DNA from: Halegenticoccus tardaugens
Lineage (GTDB): Archaea > Halobacteriota > Halobacteria > Halobacteriales > Haloferacaceae
DNA length: 64,000 nucleotides
Direction of reading: 5' to 3'
Assembly: GCF_004116405.1 (NCBI RefSeq)
Contig: NZ_SDIC01000002.1
Location: forward strand, 186,001-250,000
Both the position numbers and the translations under genes were made by a program. The notes below the pieces were generated by a model. That model saw only the letters and a list, made by a program, of their open reading frames with translations. It was not told the DNA's origin and made no database searches. Positions 7,654 to 16,670 of the stretch are shown in pieces (within the stretch, counting starts at the first letter, position 1; every line of letters starts with the position of its first letter).

Positions 7654-8901
7654 TTACCTGGACGGGGTATCGGTCGCGGGACTAGTCGCTAGAGATCGCG
7701 AGACCAATGCAGCCCAGATGTCGACGACGAGATAGGCCCACCCGACGGCGATCAGCAGGTAGCCAACGAGCGTCAGTGAATCTGCGAGTCCCGTGAGTGG
7801 GGGCATCGCTGTCGCCCAGAGCGCGAGCATCCCGAGATTCACGCTCGTGATCTGAAGCCACGACGGCTGGCCGACAATCTCACTGGCAGCATCCAGCCGG
7901 CTACTGAATTCCCCGGTTTCACTACTGAGGGTAACTACGACAGTGGGCAGGAATGCCATTGCCAGCTGAAGCATCCACCCGAACACGAGACCATTAATCG
8001 CTGCTATCTCGATCGCTCCCGCAGGCACGGTCTCAGGGAACAATAACACGAGCGGTGCCCACGGAACCGGGAACGCCAGCCAGAGATACGCTCCAAGGAT
8101 GAGAGCGAGCCGCCTGGGTTGAGCCCGAGTACCGGTGCGGTACGTACCGATGACGTTCGCTAAAAGCGCCGCGGTCCCGATGACATACACCACTAGTCCT
8201 GCCATCGTGAGTTCGTGACGCGCGAGCCACGGTCCTGCGACGAGTCCCGCCGCCCCAACAATAATCCCCCAGTAGGCGACGTCCCGGAGGCGTGGATACT
8301 GGAGGTCAGCCTCGAACAGCCGCGGTGTCGTGGTGAGGAGTGCGCCGGCGGCGACCAACGCGAGAAAGCCCCAGACATTCGCGTGGACGTGTGCCTCGAT
8401 CAAGCCAAAATATCCACCAGGCCCGTGGATATTCAGGAGCATCCCGAACGCGGCGAGGATACCGATGACGAGAAACCACGGCGCAGTTCTGAAGAACCGC
8501 GTTCGGGAATTACTTGATGTAGTCGAACGGTAAACCGTTACCAATAGTCCAGCCAGCCCGATGAGGACGAGCGTCGCACCAACTACCGTAGTAGTCGTGT
8601 CCCCTGTTGCCATACCGATCAAGATGAGTGGGTAGCCCGCGTTCAAGGAAAGCCATTGCACCCACCGGTTCCGGGTAGACGCGGATCCTGCCGTCGACGG
8701 CACACTCCCCAAAGCAGGAAGCGCGCCGAATAGGGCCTGCGTCAAGCCTCCGATTGTGACGAAGTGAATTGTTAACCACCGGAGGCGCGGCAATGCATCT
8801 ACCGCCCCGACCTCGACGCCAAGCTTGCCGACGACGACTAACAGGCCGACGGAGAGGTACAGTCCGGCCATTAGGAAAAACGGATTGTTCCGTACGTGCA
8901 T
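7654..8901 (-). CDS. Polytopic membrane protein, heme-copper oxidase subunit I/NnrS-like
   Basis: About 415 residues with roughly a dozen hydrophobic segments. Histidines lie inside or near helices (HFVTIGG near residue 45, EAHVHANVWGF near 170, ARHEL near 220), as in haem-binding membrane proteins. The overall look, with a glycine-rich ALFGALP turn and paired His in EAHVH, resembles haloarchaeal proteins annotated as cytochrome oxidase subunit I-like or NnrS-like. I am not certain of the family. The start at 8901 (MHVRNNPFF) is preferred over a TTG at 8919. It is transcribed away from an HTH_10 regulator at 9040, its likely controller. Role could be nitric oxide or oxygen stress, by analogy only. 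Confidence 0.6.
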   Translation of the reverse strand: MHVRNNPFFLMAGLYLSVGLLVVVGKLGVEVGAVDALPRLRWLTIHFVTIGGLTQALFGALPALGSVPSTAGSASTRNRWVQWLSLNAGYPLILIGMATGDTTTTVVGATLVLIGLAGLLVTVYRSTTSSNSRTRFFRTAPWFLVIGILAAFGMLLNIHGPGGYFGLIEAHVHANVWGFLALVAAGALLTTTPRLFEADLQYPRLRDVAYWGIIVGAAGLVAGPWLARHELTMAGLVVYVIGTAALLANVIGTYRTGTRAQPRRLALILGAYLWLAFPVPWAPLVLLFPETVPAGAIEIAAINGLVFGWMLQLAMAFLPTVVVTLSSETGEFSSRLDAASEIVGQPSWLQITSVNLGMLALWATAMPPLTGLADSLTLVGYLLIAVGWAYLVVDIWAALVSRSLATSPATDTPSR

Positions 8902-9039
8902 CGGATGAACACCTTCCAAATGCTAATCACTCATGCTAAGTAGTGGTTCGTCCGAACCCGTTGGTAGGAATCGAACATGTTGGTCTCATGCGAACGTGTC
9001 AGGGGATAGTTCAAGGGAATTCGGAGGAGTCGGTTCAGT

Positions 9040-9684
9040 ATGCCCCGAGCTCAGCTCTCGATCTCGCTTCCCGAGGACGTCTGGATGCGAGAAATATCGA
9101 TGGCTCACGACGCGACCAAATTCGAAGTCGTCACCGCACTTGCGGGCGAAGACGCAGGAATTGCGCTTCTCCGGATCGAGAGTGACGATCCCCTCACGAT
9201 CCTCACGGATATCCGCGGTCAGTCGGATATCCTCGACGTCGACCTGCTCTGGAACCGTGCGTCGACCAGCTTAGTGCAGGTCGAAACCGAGAGTCCGCCA
9301 CTCCTCTTACCTCTGTGGCAGGCCGGTGTCCCCGTCGAGATGCCGTTTTCCGTTCGCGATGGGACCGCGATTTGGGAGTTGACGACGTCATCAGATCGAC
9401 TGTCCGATCTCGGCGAACACCTCGATGAGGCGGGAATCGAGTGCGAACTCCAGTCAGTCGTAGAAATCGGTTCATCGGAAGCTGACCGACTATTGACGCC
9501 TCGACAGAGACAGGTGTTGACTGTCGCAATTGAAGCGGGCTACTATACTGTCCCCCGCGAGGTGACACTCACCGAGGTTGCTGAGGAACTAGGCGTCTCG
9601 AAGTCAACCTGTAGCGAGATCCTCCATCGGTGTGAGAGTAACATCGTCACGTGGTTCGCCGCGGAGGAGTTCGGCCAGCCCTGA
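9040..9684 (+). CDS. Bat-type HTH_10 transcriptional regulator
   Basis: 214-residue regulator. Residues 1-145 form an alpha/beta sensor-like region without a recognisable ligand motif. Residues 150-207 are a classical HTH_10 domain: LTPRQRQVLTVAIEAGYYTVPREV, TLTEVAEELGVSKSTCSEILHR, then a closing helix. HTH_10 proteins of the Bat/DmsR group regulate redox or respiration genes in haloarchaea. Divergent orientation to the membrane protein at 7654-8901 suggests that gene as a target. Two Cys residues (135 in the sensor part, 191 in the recognition helix region) could be redox sensitive, which is speculative. Start ATG at 9040 is the first Met consistent with the family length. Confidence 0.85.
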   Translation: MPRAQLSISLPEDVWMREISMAHDATKFEVVTALAGEDAGIALLRIESDDPLTILTDIRGQSDILDVDLLWNRASTSLVQVETESPPLLLPLWQAGVPVEMPFSVRDGTAIWELTTSSDRLSDLGEHLDEAGIECELQSVVEIGSSEADRLLTPRQRQVLTVAIEAGYYTVPREVTLTEVAEELGVSKSTCSEILHRCESNIVTWFAAEEFGQP

Positions 9685-9734
9685 GGAATGCCTGAGCGGG
9701 GTGTGCCAGGGTTCGCAATCATTTTGAGTCGTGA

Positions 9735-9920
9735 CGGGGAGGACGAATTCGAGTGTCTGAAGTACGGAACGGAGTTGCACGCAGCTTACAACGCTGCGTG
9801 GAACGTGGCGTGGCGTCTTGTCCAGAACTGGCTCAAGTATGGTTCTGGAAAGGCCACCAGTCACTGACCCTGAAGTCAGGAACGGTGAACGCGACCGGCG
9901 ATTTCAACGCCTCCGCGTAA
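9735..9920 (+). pseudogene. TnpB C-terminal remnant (IS200/IS605 family)
   Basis: Translating from about 9775 gives LHAAYNAAWNVAWRLVQNWL, matching the RuvC-III/zinc-ribbon end of haloarchaeal TnpB. After a stop and a frame change, LKSGTVNATGDFNASA (9869-9920) matches the usual TnpB tail. The Asp of the HADYNAA motif is replaced by Ala and the zinc ribbon is missing, so this is decayed debris. A partial hairpin related to one at 16,671-16,691 lies just downstream (about 9945-9965). Confidence 0.65.
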
Positions 9921-9985
9921 GTGCAGCATAGTAGGAGTTCACTTGTATGCCTCGAGGCTTGACCCCAAGGTAGTTAACATTTACC

Positions 9986-10414
9986 ATGCCTACCGACGTT
10001 CTGGTCGCTTTTGACGGGTCTCCGCTTTCCAAGCGTGCACTGACGTACGCTCTCGAGACGTTCCCGGATGCGACTATCACGACGATCTACGTCATCAATC
10101 CGCTCGACTCGGTTATCGACGTCGAGGCTGGTGGCTTGCCAGTCGCTGAAGACTGGCACGAGAAGGCCCAGGAACGAGCAGCAAACATCCAAACGACGGC
10201 CGTAGACTTCGCGGCAGAACACGGGATCGACCTCGATACGGTCACGGAAGTCGGCAGACCTGCACGAGTGATCCTCGACTATGCTGACGACCATGACATC
10301 GATCAGATCGTTATGGGCAGCCACGGCCGCTCAGGAATCGATCGTGCGCTCCTCGGAAGCGTTGCCGAGACCGTCATCCGTCGAGCATGGACTCCAGTGA
10401 CAATCATCGGATAA
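9986..10414 (+). CDS. Universal stress protein UspA family
   Basis: 142-residue single Usp domain. It begins with the beta-strand MPTDVLVAFDGSPLSKRAL, including the Asp that contacts adenine in ATP-binding members. It ends with GSHGRSGIDRALLGSVAETV, which carries the G-x2-G-x9-G(S) ATP-binding signature, so this is an ATP-binding type Usp. It is monocistronic, flanked upstream by TnpB debris and downstream by a repeated non-autonomous element. Haloarchaea carry many paralogues of this family, so no specific stress can be assigned. Confidence 0.93.
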   Translation: MPTDVLVAFDGSPLSKRALTYALETFPDATITTIYVINPLDSVIDVEAGGLPVAEDWHEKAQERAANIQTTAVDFAAEHGIDLDTVTEVGRPARVILDYADDHDIDQIVMGSHGRSGIDRALLGSVAETVIRRAWTPVTIIG

Positions 10415-10554
10415 TCCGACCGTATTAGAACGAGTAGAACTAGATGATCTCTGAGGACTTAAGAACTCGAACTCGATTACAGTCGGACGGAGACTTGCTG
10501 GCGTTCCTAAAACGTAAAACCCAACCAAAGCAGAGGTATAGAGACCGTGGCCGT

Positions 10555-10769
10555 TACAGAGATTCGAGGAGAAAGCCCACGACTGTCGTCGTGAGATGAA
10601 TCCGACATTGTTACGTTTTATGCCAACAGTTTGCATGGCACGGGAGGGATGAGTAGAACCGACCCGACCCGAACGCCTCTAGAGACTGAGACCGCGTTGC
10701 CGCCTGTTGCGGTGACAGTCCTGTCGTGGAACGAGGAAGCCCACGACTGTAGTCGTGGGAGACTATCAC
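10555..10769 (+). mobile_element. 215-bp non-autonomous IS200/IS605-derived element, copy 1
   Basis: The unit runs from TACAGAGATTCGAGGAG to GGGAGACTATCAC and is bounded by two hairpins of the type CCCACGACTGTAGTCGTGGG (at about 10,575 and 10,740). A copy of the same length lies at 42,217-42,431 in opposite orientation, and a 51-bp version with both outer ends at 19,475-19,525. The interior resembles the 3' end of a TnpB gene. No intact gene is inside. The remainder of 10,415-10,890 shows nothing recognisable. Confidence 0.75.
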
Positions 10770-10890
10770 TACTCGTGATCGGTCACCTTTCCCGTTGCCG
10801 TGAGCGGTATTTCGAGGTGACTTCGGCTTTCTCAGTGCGAGTTGCGTGTGACCACACCTCCTACTATCTCATTCCCTCCCGTCGACGGTG

Positions 10891-12270
10891 TTAGACGTCC
10901 CAGTCGGGACGCTCGCGGTTGATGAACTCGCCGTGGCCAGCATCGGCGACGATCTTTCCGTCGTCGGCCACAAGTTGGCCGCGAACGAACGTCTTTTTTA
11001 CGCGTCCCGTGACCTCTCGGCCCTCGTAGATCGAGAAGTCGGCATTCGACGCGTTGTCTTCGGCGGTGATGGTGTACCTCTCATCGGGGTCAAACAGGAC
11101 AATGTCAGCGTCGGTACCGGGGTCGAGAGTGCCCTTGTTCGGCATGCCGAAAATGTGCGCCGGGTTCCGACTCATGACGCGTACGAGGAAGGGATACGAG
11201 AATCCCCGTTCGTTCACTGCCTCGTCGTGGAACACCGGCAGCGACACCTGTAGTGCATTTGCGCCGAACGTGGAGTCCCACCAGTTCTCTACCTCTTTCG
11301 ACTCGCGCTTGTAGCCGCAGTGATCTGTCGACACCACGTCGAGCGTGCCGTCTGACAGGTGCGTGAACATCGCCTCAACGTCGTCCTGCTTCCGAATGGG
11401 TGGCGCTATCATTGGGAGGTTTCCGAGTTCCTCGAACACGTCGTCTGTAAGCGTCGTATAGTGGGTACACGTCTCGGCACGGATCTCCGAGCCGTCCTCA
11501 CGGAAGCTCTTTATTACCTCTGCCGACTTCCGACACGATGTGTGGATGCCGTAGTACTTCGCCCCCGTCTCCTGGGCCATCCGAACGGCATCCTCGGCCG
11601 CCATCGCCTCGGCGTAGTCCGGGCGAGATTGTGGGTAATCCGTCGGATCACCTCGACCTTCTTTCTTGAACCGTTCGGTGAGCATGTCGGTGACCGAGGA
11701 ATCTTCCGTGTGGTAGACGCCGACTGCGTCAAGGTCGGCTATCTCCTCTATCACCTGGTGCATGAACCCGTTCGAGAGCCCGTGTTCGTAGGCCGTGAAC
11801 ATCTTGAACGAGGGAACGCCGGCCTTGATCGCGTCCGAAAGCTCGTCCAGGACCGCAGGATCCTCCCGGGTAATGGCCCCATGGAAGCTGTAATCGACGT
11901 AGGCGTCCTCGGCCTTGTCTCGTTTACGTTTGATGCCCTCCATCAGCGTCCCCTCCTCGGAGAAGATTGAGAGGTCGCCTTCCCACGCTTGCCACGCGAA
12001 GTCGATGTACGAGGTCACGCCCCCGAGCGCCGCCGCCGCCGAGGCTGTCTCGTGCGTATCGATGGAGAACATGTCGTCGACGTGGACGTGCGGGTCGATG
12101 ACGCCAGGCATAACCAGAAGTCCGGACGCGTCAATATGCTCGTCGGCGTCGGGCATCGACGATGGCACGCCGACGCCGACTATCTCTCCCTCGTCGACCG
12201 CAACGTCGGCCTCGAAGGTCTCTGTCGCCGTCACTATCGTCCCATTAGTGATGATGGTATCGATTGGCAC
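10891..12270 (-). CDS. Dihydropyrimidinase / D-hydantoinase family hydrolase
   Basis: 459-residue amidohydrolase opening cyclic ureides or imides (dihydropyrimidines, hydantoins or allantoin). The metal site is complete: HVHVDD gives His61 and His63, SFKMFTAYEHG gives carbamylated Lys156, and His187, His243 and Asp316 (STDHCGY) complete it. The length and the SFKMF motif favour dihydropyrimidinase/hydantoinase over dihydroorotase. It is followed in the reading direction by nothing on the same strand; upstream on the same strand lie the LLM oxidoreductase and N-carbamoyl hydrolase genes, so ring opening and carbamoyl removal are encoded together. The start ATG at 12270 keeps the canonical N-terminal DTIITNGTIVT strand. 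Ring substrate is not determined. Confidence 0.92.
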   Translation of the reverse strand: MPIDTIITNGTIVTATETFEADVAVDEGEIVGVGVPSSMPDADEHIDASGLLVMPGVIDPHVHVDDMFSIDTHETASAAAALGGVTSYIDFAWQAWEGDLSIFSEEGTLMEGIKRKRDKAEDAYVDYSFHGAITREDPAVLDELSDAIKAGVPSFKMFTAYEHGLSNGFMHQVIEEIADLDAVGVYHTEDSSVTDMLTERFKKEGRGDPTDYPQSRPDYAEAMAAEDAVRMAQETGAKYYGIHTSCRKSAEVIKSFREDGSEIRAETCTHYTTLTDDVFEELGNLPMIAPPIRKQDDVEAMFTHLSDGTLDVVSTDHCGYKRESKEVENWWDSTFGANALQVSLPVFHDEAVNERGFSYPFLVRVMSRNPAHIFGMPNKGTLDPGTDADIVLFDPDERYTITAEDNASNADFSIYEGREVTGRVKKTFVRGQLVADDGKIVADAGHGEFINRERPDWDV

Positions 12271-12304
12271 GATCCTATGGAGAATCTCGATTAAGTAAAA
12301 AGTT

Positions 12305-12316
12305 CACTATATAGTG
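12305..12316. promoter_or_regulatory. 12-bp perfect palindrome upstream of dihydropyrimidinase gene
   Basis: CACTATATAGTG, perfectly self-complementary, 35-46 bp before the ATG at 12270. It contains a TATA-like core and could be a promoter element with an overlapping operator. Confidence 0.35.
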
Positions 12317-12382
12317 GCAGATCTACCATGTGTTCTACCCCAAGGGCGTTCTGCTGGAGGATGTTCGAAGACGATTCGACGA

Positions 12383-13432
12383 CTACGTCTCGGCTTTGGC
12401 CTCGGCCAGCGCGTCGACAACGTCCTCCATGTTGTCCGTCAGCGGATAGACCACCGGTTCGGTACAGCCGGCCGCACAGTAGTCCCGAACGCGTTCGATC
12501 ACGTCATCGCGGGTCCCCGCTGCGACGATATTAGTGACAATGTCGTCGCTGACGTACTTGGAGGCCTGTTTGATGTCGGCAGCGGTGGCCGGCCAACCGC
12601 CCAGCTCTGCCTTGACCTTCTCCGCCTGCTCGTCATCAATGCCGCACGCCTTCGTGATATGCGGTTGCTGGCCGATATACTGCGTGGCGAGGTTGCGCGC
12701 TTGGTCGATAGCATAATCGACATCCTCGTCCATCGACACTGCGATGAGCTGTGGCCGGTCGACGTCTTCCAAAGATCCGTCCTGCTTCTCGACTCCCTCT
12801 TTCAGTTTCTCCAGACCTCTGAGGTTGTGCTCGGGAGGGATAAGATAGTTCATGAATATCCCCCCGGCGATACCGCTTCCAACGAGTTCGCCGGTGAGTT
12901 TGTGCATCGTCTCGCCGGTCGCTCCGACGTATATTGGTACGTCGCGCGGTTCGGCGTTGGAGCGGACGAGATCCAGTTCGATGTCCTCGACACGGAGCGT
13001 ATTACCCTCGTAAGTGACGTTCTCGAGGTTGAGCAGGCGCTTGGTCACGGTACAGTACTCCCACATCCGCCGGAGTGGCCGTTCGCGGTCGATCCCGACT
13101 TTCGAGGCCAGCGGGTCCCACCACGCGCCGATACCGAGTTTCATCCGCCCACCCGAAAGCTCGTGAAGCGTCGAGAACGTCTGGGCCATCAGCGCCACGT
13201 TCCGCGTGTAACAGTTCGTAACACCCGGAGCGATATCTATCTCGTCGGTCACCTGCGTGTACGCGCCCATCAGGGTCATAGCGTCCCGGACTAGTCGCGA
13301 TTCGCCTTGCCACACTGAGTCGAGACCCGCCTCTTCCGCGTATTGGGCGTGTCTCACCTCATCTTCGACGTGCGGTTTCTCCCAGTTCCAGATACCGGCC
13401 CGCGTGAATTCGCGATCGAAATTGGCTTTCAT
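12383..13432 (-). CDS. LLM-class flavin/F420-dependent oxidoreductase (copy 1)
   Basis: 349-residue TIM-barrel enzyme of the luciferase-like monooxygenase group, closest in look to the F420-using Mer-type branch: a HAQYAEEAGLDSVWQGE strand-helix, LHELSGGRMKLGIGAWW (about 105-121) and IYVGATGETMHKLTG (about 179-193). It lies 3 bp from the N-carbamoyl hydrolase gene on one side and about 110 bp from the hydantoinase gene on the other, all on the minus strand. Because RutA of the uracil pathway is also an LLM enzyme, a role in oxidising or reducing the heterocycle before hydrolysis is plausible. Cofactor (F420 or FMN) cannot be settled from the sequence. Confidence 0.87.
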   Translation of the reverse strand: MKANFDREFTRAGIWNWEKPHVEDEVRHAQYAEEAGLDSVWQGESRLVRDAMTLMGAYTQVTDEIDIAPGVTNCYTRNVALMAQTFSTLHELSGGRMKLGIGAWWDPLASKVGIDRERPLRRMWEYCTVTKRLLNLENVTYEGNTLRVEDIELDLVRSNAEPRDVPIYVGATGETMHKLTGELVGSGIAGGIFMNYLIPPEHNLRGLEKLKEGVEKQDGSLEDVDRPQLIAVSMDEDVDYAIDQARNLATQYIGQQPHITKACGIDDEQAEKVKAELGGWPATAADIKQASKYVSDDIVTNIVAAGTRDDVIERVRDYCAAGCTEPVVYPLTDNMEDVVDALAEAKAET

Positions 13433-13435
13433 GAG

Positions 13436-14671
13436 TTATGGCTCCGTTGTGAGTTCGAAAGCCGCGTTCGCGAGCGTGTTCGCCGCCGCGTAACAGTCCG
13501 ACCAGCTCGTGTATTCCTCCTCGGTGTGACTTTTTCCATTCTCCGAGACGGAGAACACCATCCCGGTGTCCATTACCTTGTGCGTGTGCGTTGCGTCGTG
13601 ACCAGCACCACTGAAGATCCGCATACCATTGTAGTTGAGCTGCTCCGCCGCGCGCGCTACGGCGTCGACGCATCTATCTGCGAAGTGAACGGGATCGGCC
13701 CACATACGGTCTTCATAGTCCCAGTCGACCCCCTCGCGTTCGGCGGCCCATTCGGCCTCAGCAAGGATTCGGGTCCGCGCCTCCTCAATCACGTCGGTGT
13801 CAGGATCTCGAAAACCCCAAGTAAACGTCACTTCCTCAGGGATGGTGTTGATAGAGTTAGGTTGAGCGTCGATGTAGCCTGTAGTTCCGACAGTGCGTTC
13901 ACCTAGGGTGCCCGGAATCCGTCGGATCTGGGAAATGACGTCGGCGGCCGCCACGAGTGCGTCACTCCGGTAGTGCATCGGGGTCGGACCGGAGTGGTCG
14001 GCTTCACCGTGGAAGGTGATCGCACCCCACGTGAAACCCACGATACCCGTGACGATACCCACATCTGTGTCGTTCTCCTCCAAGTACGGACCCTGTTCGA
14101 TGTGGAGTTCTAGATACGAGTCATACCCTCTTTGAGGTTCCGCTGACGTCTCGCCCTTGTAGCCGATCCGCTCGAGTTCCTCCTCGAAGATATCTCCGTT
14201 CGCGTCAGTCTTAGCATGTTCCTTGTCGATATCGTGTGAGCCCGCCCATACGCCGGATCCCTGCATAGCAGGCTGAAATCGTGAGCCCTCCTCGTTCGTC
14301 CAGTTGACGATCTCAACCGGACGTTCCGTTTCGATACCTTCGTCGTTTAGCGTTCGGACCAGTTCGAGCGCTGCGACGACGCCCATCGCACCGTCGTAGA
14401 TCCCGCCGTAAGGCTGGGAATCCAGGTGCGAACCCACGAGGACGGTATCGGCGTCGGGATCGGTTCCCTCTCTGTACCCAAACATGTTGCCGAACTCGTC
14501 GACGGTGATCTCGAGCCCTTCGCTCTTCATCTGGGTCGCGAACCAGTCACGGATCTGCTTGTCTTCGTCAGAGAGGGCAAGCCGGTGCAGGCCGCCACCA
14601 TCCGTAGCCCCGATTTCCGCTTGCTCATTCATCGTAGCTACAAATCGTTCTCTGTCTATCTCTATCGGCAT
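13436..14671 (-). CDS. hyuC: M20-family N-carbamoyl-L-amino-acid hydrolase / allantoate amidohydrolase
   Basis: 411-residue zinc amidohydrolase of the HyuC/AtzC/allantoate amidohydrolase subfamily. VGSHLDSQPYGGIYDGAMG supplies His82 and bridging Asp93, WTNEEGSRF supplies Glu127-Glu128, and GAITFHGEADHSGPTPM holds the substrate-binding lid His. Near the end GAGHDATHTHK carries the last metal His. The product of a hydantoinase (an N-carbamoyl amino acid or ureidopropionate) is the natural substrate, which fits the dihydropyrimidinase in the same operon. It heads the operon; a TTTAGTATATTA-type AT-rich box lies about 20-30 bp before the ATG at 14671. Beta-ureidopropionase is an equally valid name. 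Confidence 0.9.
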   Translation of the reverse strand: MPIEIDRERFVATMNEQAEIGATDGGGLHRLALSDEDKQIRDWFATQMKSEGLEITVDEFGNMFGYREGTDPDADTVLVGSHLDSQPYGGIYDGAMGVVAALELVRTLNDEGIETERPVEIVNWTNEEGSRFQPAMQGSGVWAGSHDIDKEHAKTDANGDIFEEELERIGYKGETSAEPQRGYDSYLELHIEQGPYLEENDTDVGIVTGIVGFTWGAITFHGEADHSGPTPMHYRSDALVAAADVISQIRRIPGTLGERTVGTTGYIDAQPNSINTIPEEVTFTWGFRDPDTDVIEEARTRILAEAEWAAEREGVDWDYEDRMWADPVHFADRCVDAVARAAEQLNYNGMRIFSGAGHDATHTHKVMDTGMVFSVSENGKSHTEEEYTSWSDCYAAANTLANAAFELTTEP

Positions 14672-14815
14672 TGCTCACTATTTATGAATAATATACTAAA
14701 AAACTTTCTTCCAATCGGATCATATTCATAGTTCGACGAGGTAGGGTGTATATCGTAGAAGGTCACCTATTTCGCCGTAAAATACTGAGGTGGCTATCAA
14801 CCGTCCCGATCACAG

Positions 14816-15050
14816 GGTGAAGTACCTCGGGGACAAGCCCCGAGGCGTCACCGTTTTGGCCCGCATCGCCACCGCAGGTGAATGTAATTCCCCTCGGGCT
14901 TCCCTTTCGGGTCGCCTTCGAATTACCACCCGAACGCCCGATACGTCCATGAGGGTCGGCGGCTCCACCCCGCCCGACACCACCCGTCTCACCGGCCGTA
15001 GCAAGGTGTTGAGAGGTGCCGCATTCCTCCGCAACTGCATGCAGTTGCGA
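14816..15050. other. Structured intergenic region with several inverted repeats
   Basis: Between the hyuC-like promoter and a TnpB element lie at least three dyads: CCTCGGGGACAAGCCCCGAGG (about 14,826-14,846), GTAATT...AATTAC arms enclosing a GC-rich loop (about 14,884-14,926), and the perfect palindrome GCAACTGCATGCAGTTGC (15,031-15,048). No convincing protein is encoded. It may be terminal debris of another IS200/IS605-type element. Confidence 0.45.
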
Positions 15051-15059
15051 CGAAGTGAA

Positions 15060-16289
15060 CTACCCCGCCCTGCTCGGCCTGACGGCCTCGCTGAGGACGG
15101 GGCTTCCTGTTTCCAAGACGCGCTCTGCAGGAACCGCAACGGTTCCCGGAGGGAGCGCAGTCTCCGCAGGCATTGAATCGGGGTGAACCACCCCTACTTG
15201 ATCGAATCCGCGTGAAAGGATGTTGTACGCCGCGTTGAGGTCCCTGTCCGCTTCGAATCCGCACGAGGGACACGAGTGTTCGCGCACCCACAGCGGCTTC
15301 TCGGTTTCGACGCCGCACTTCGAACACTCTTTCGTCGTTCCGCGTGGATTGACCGCGACGAAGTGCGTGCCTTCGCGGTCGCATTTGTATTCGAGCATAC
15401 GAAGGAACGTTCCCCACGCCGCTCCCGCACGGTTCCGACTGTTGGACGGGAGTTCCATCAGACCTTTGGCGTCGAGATCTTCGACCGCTACGAGGTCGTA
15501 CTCCCGAGCGTAGTAGTTCGAGAGTTTGTGCAGGAAGTCCCGACGCTTTCGCTTCAGGTCGGCATGGCGACGGGCTACTACGCGCTGTTGCTTCTCGTAG
15601 TTCGCCGAGCCGTGATCCTTCCGCGAGAGGTCGCGTTGCGCGCGTTCCAACCGCTCGCGTTCGTCAGTTAGGTCGGGACCTTCGACGGCGGTTCCGTCGC
15701 TGTCGTGAGCGTACTTCAGGATACCTACGTCGATCCCGACGCACTTCTCGGGATTCTCGGGCTTCGGTGGTGCTCCGTTCTCGGTTTCGATCCCGAGAAC
15801 AGCGAACCACTCGCCCGTCGGCTCCTGTTTGACGACGACCTCTTTGATCGTCGCGTCGGCGGGAACCTCGCGGTGGGAGATCATCGGAATGTCGCCGATT
15901 TTGGAAAGAGAGAGTACAGGCCGACCGCTCGTGTTGTTGAGCTTGAAGCCGGTTTGACTGTACGTGATCGAGCGATATTCCTGCGGGGCCTTCTACCGGA
16001 GTTCGCCGACGCGGTAGCCGTTGTCCTTCCGCCCCTTCAGAGTTGAGAGGTTGTCGTACAACCGTTGAACGACTTTCTGAAGCACCTTCGAGTGAACGTC
16101 CTTCAGCTCGGACCACTCGCGTTTGAGGTCGGGGAGAAGCGACTGTTCGGAGTAGGCGGACGTTCCGTCTACTCGGTTGAGCCGGTGAAGGAAGTGGTTG
16201 TAGACTTGCCGGCAGGTATCGACGGTCCACGCTAACCGCTCGTGAAGTTCGTCGGTCGGTTTGAGTCGATACCTGTAGTTGTAGCGCAT
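15060..16289 (-). pseudogene. tnpB: TnpB (IS1341 type) interrupted by one amber codon
   Basis: Starting at the ATG at 16289, the frame encodes the N-terminal domain (MRYNYRYRLKPTDELHERLA). It meets TAG at 15,993-15,995 and then continues in the same frame to 15,060. The context VGELR-stop-KAPQEYRSITYSQ matches family members that have Trp there, so the lesion is most simply TGG to TAG. The downstream part is intact: CVGIDVGILKYA (RuvC-I Asp), LVAVEDLDAKGL (RuvC-II Glu), a zinc ribbon CSKCG...CPSCG, and DRDLNAAYNILS (RuvC-III Asp). It is inactive as full-length protein unless the stop is read through or the base is a sequencing error. The tail overlaps the right-end hairpin, as usual in this family. 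Confidence 0.85.
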
Positions 16290-16292
16290 AGT

Positions 16293-16439
16293 CTACTCGT
16301 CTTTGGATGGATCGGTGACGCGAACGACCTTGACGGTGGCACCTCGCCACCGCTTCGGAACGAGGACGTGAGCACCGTTCCCGGTGGGTTTGACCTCGCC
16401 TTCGTGGACTTCGCGCCCTTCGATCTCGTATCGATCCAT
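16293..16439 (-). CDS. DUF2080 family transposon-associated protein
   Basis: 48-residue protein starting MDRYEIEGREVHEGEVKPTG and containing AHVLVPKRWRGATVKVVRV, the compact beta-rich DUF2080 fold (SpoVT/AbrB-like in appearance) encoded next to TnpB in archaea. It ends 3 bp before the TnpB start on the same strand, so the two are cotranscribed. It probably helps regulate the element, by analogy to AbrB-like DNA-binding proteins; no activity is proven. The sequence appears intact although the neighbouring TnpB has a stop codon. Confidence 0.75.
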   Translation of the reverse strand: MDRYEIEGREVHEGEVKPTGNGAHVLVPKRWRGATVKVVRVTDPSKDE

Positions 16440-16670
16440 TACCGATGTTTACACGAGGTAGAAACATAAAGCTACCGGTAGCGTGGGCCTGCGGGCCGGC
16501 AGTATCGCATTGATGAAAGATGATGACGGCGCTGTATCCTCTCCCTACTCGCTCCCTGCGGTCGCTAGTTGAGGAAGGGGCCTTAGCGCCTGCGTTCAGG
16601 TAAGGTCTTTAACTCGCCCAACTGTGCCGTGAGAGACGGTTGAACGTGCATTACCCATGTCGGCATTCAC

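Larger units (their letters stand above)
15055..16590 (-). mobile_element. IS1341-type element (TnpB + DUF2080, no TnpA)
   Basis: The right end GTGAACTACCCCGCCC at 15,055 also occurs as GTGAACTGCCCCGCCC near 27,872. The left end is a long hairpin with outer arms GGCGCT and AGCGCC (16,528-16,590), shared with solo copies at 18,439 and 28,217. It carries a TnpB gene with one stop codon and a DUF2080 gene. No Y1 transposase is present, so movement would need a helper in trans. The exact termini are inferred from the shared ends. Confidence 0.7.

Noticed and set aside
8960..9010. GTTCGATTC-like T-loop sequence on the minus strand
   Set aside because: Flanking bases do not pair into a 5-bp T-stem and no tRNA body fits.
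10555..10769. Possible short CRISPR or RNA gene because of repeated hairpins
   Set aside because: Only two hairpins with transposon-like ends and copies elsewhere; no spacers of even length.
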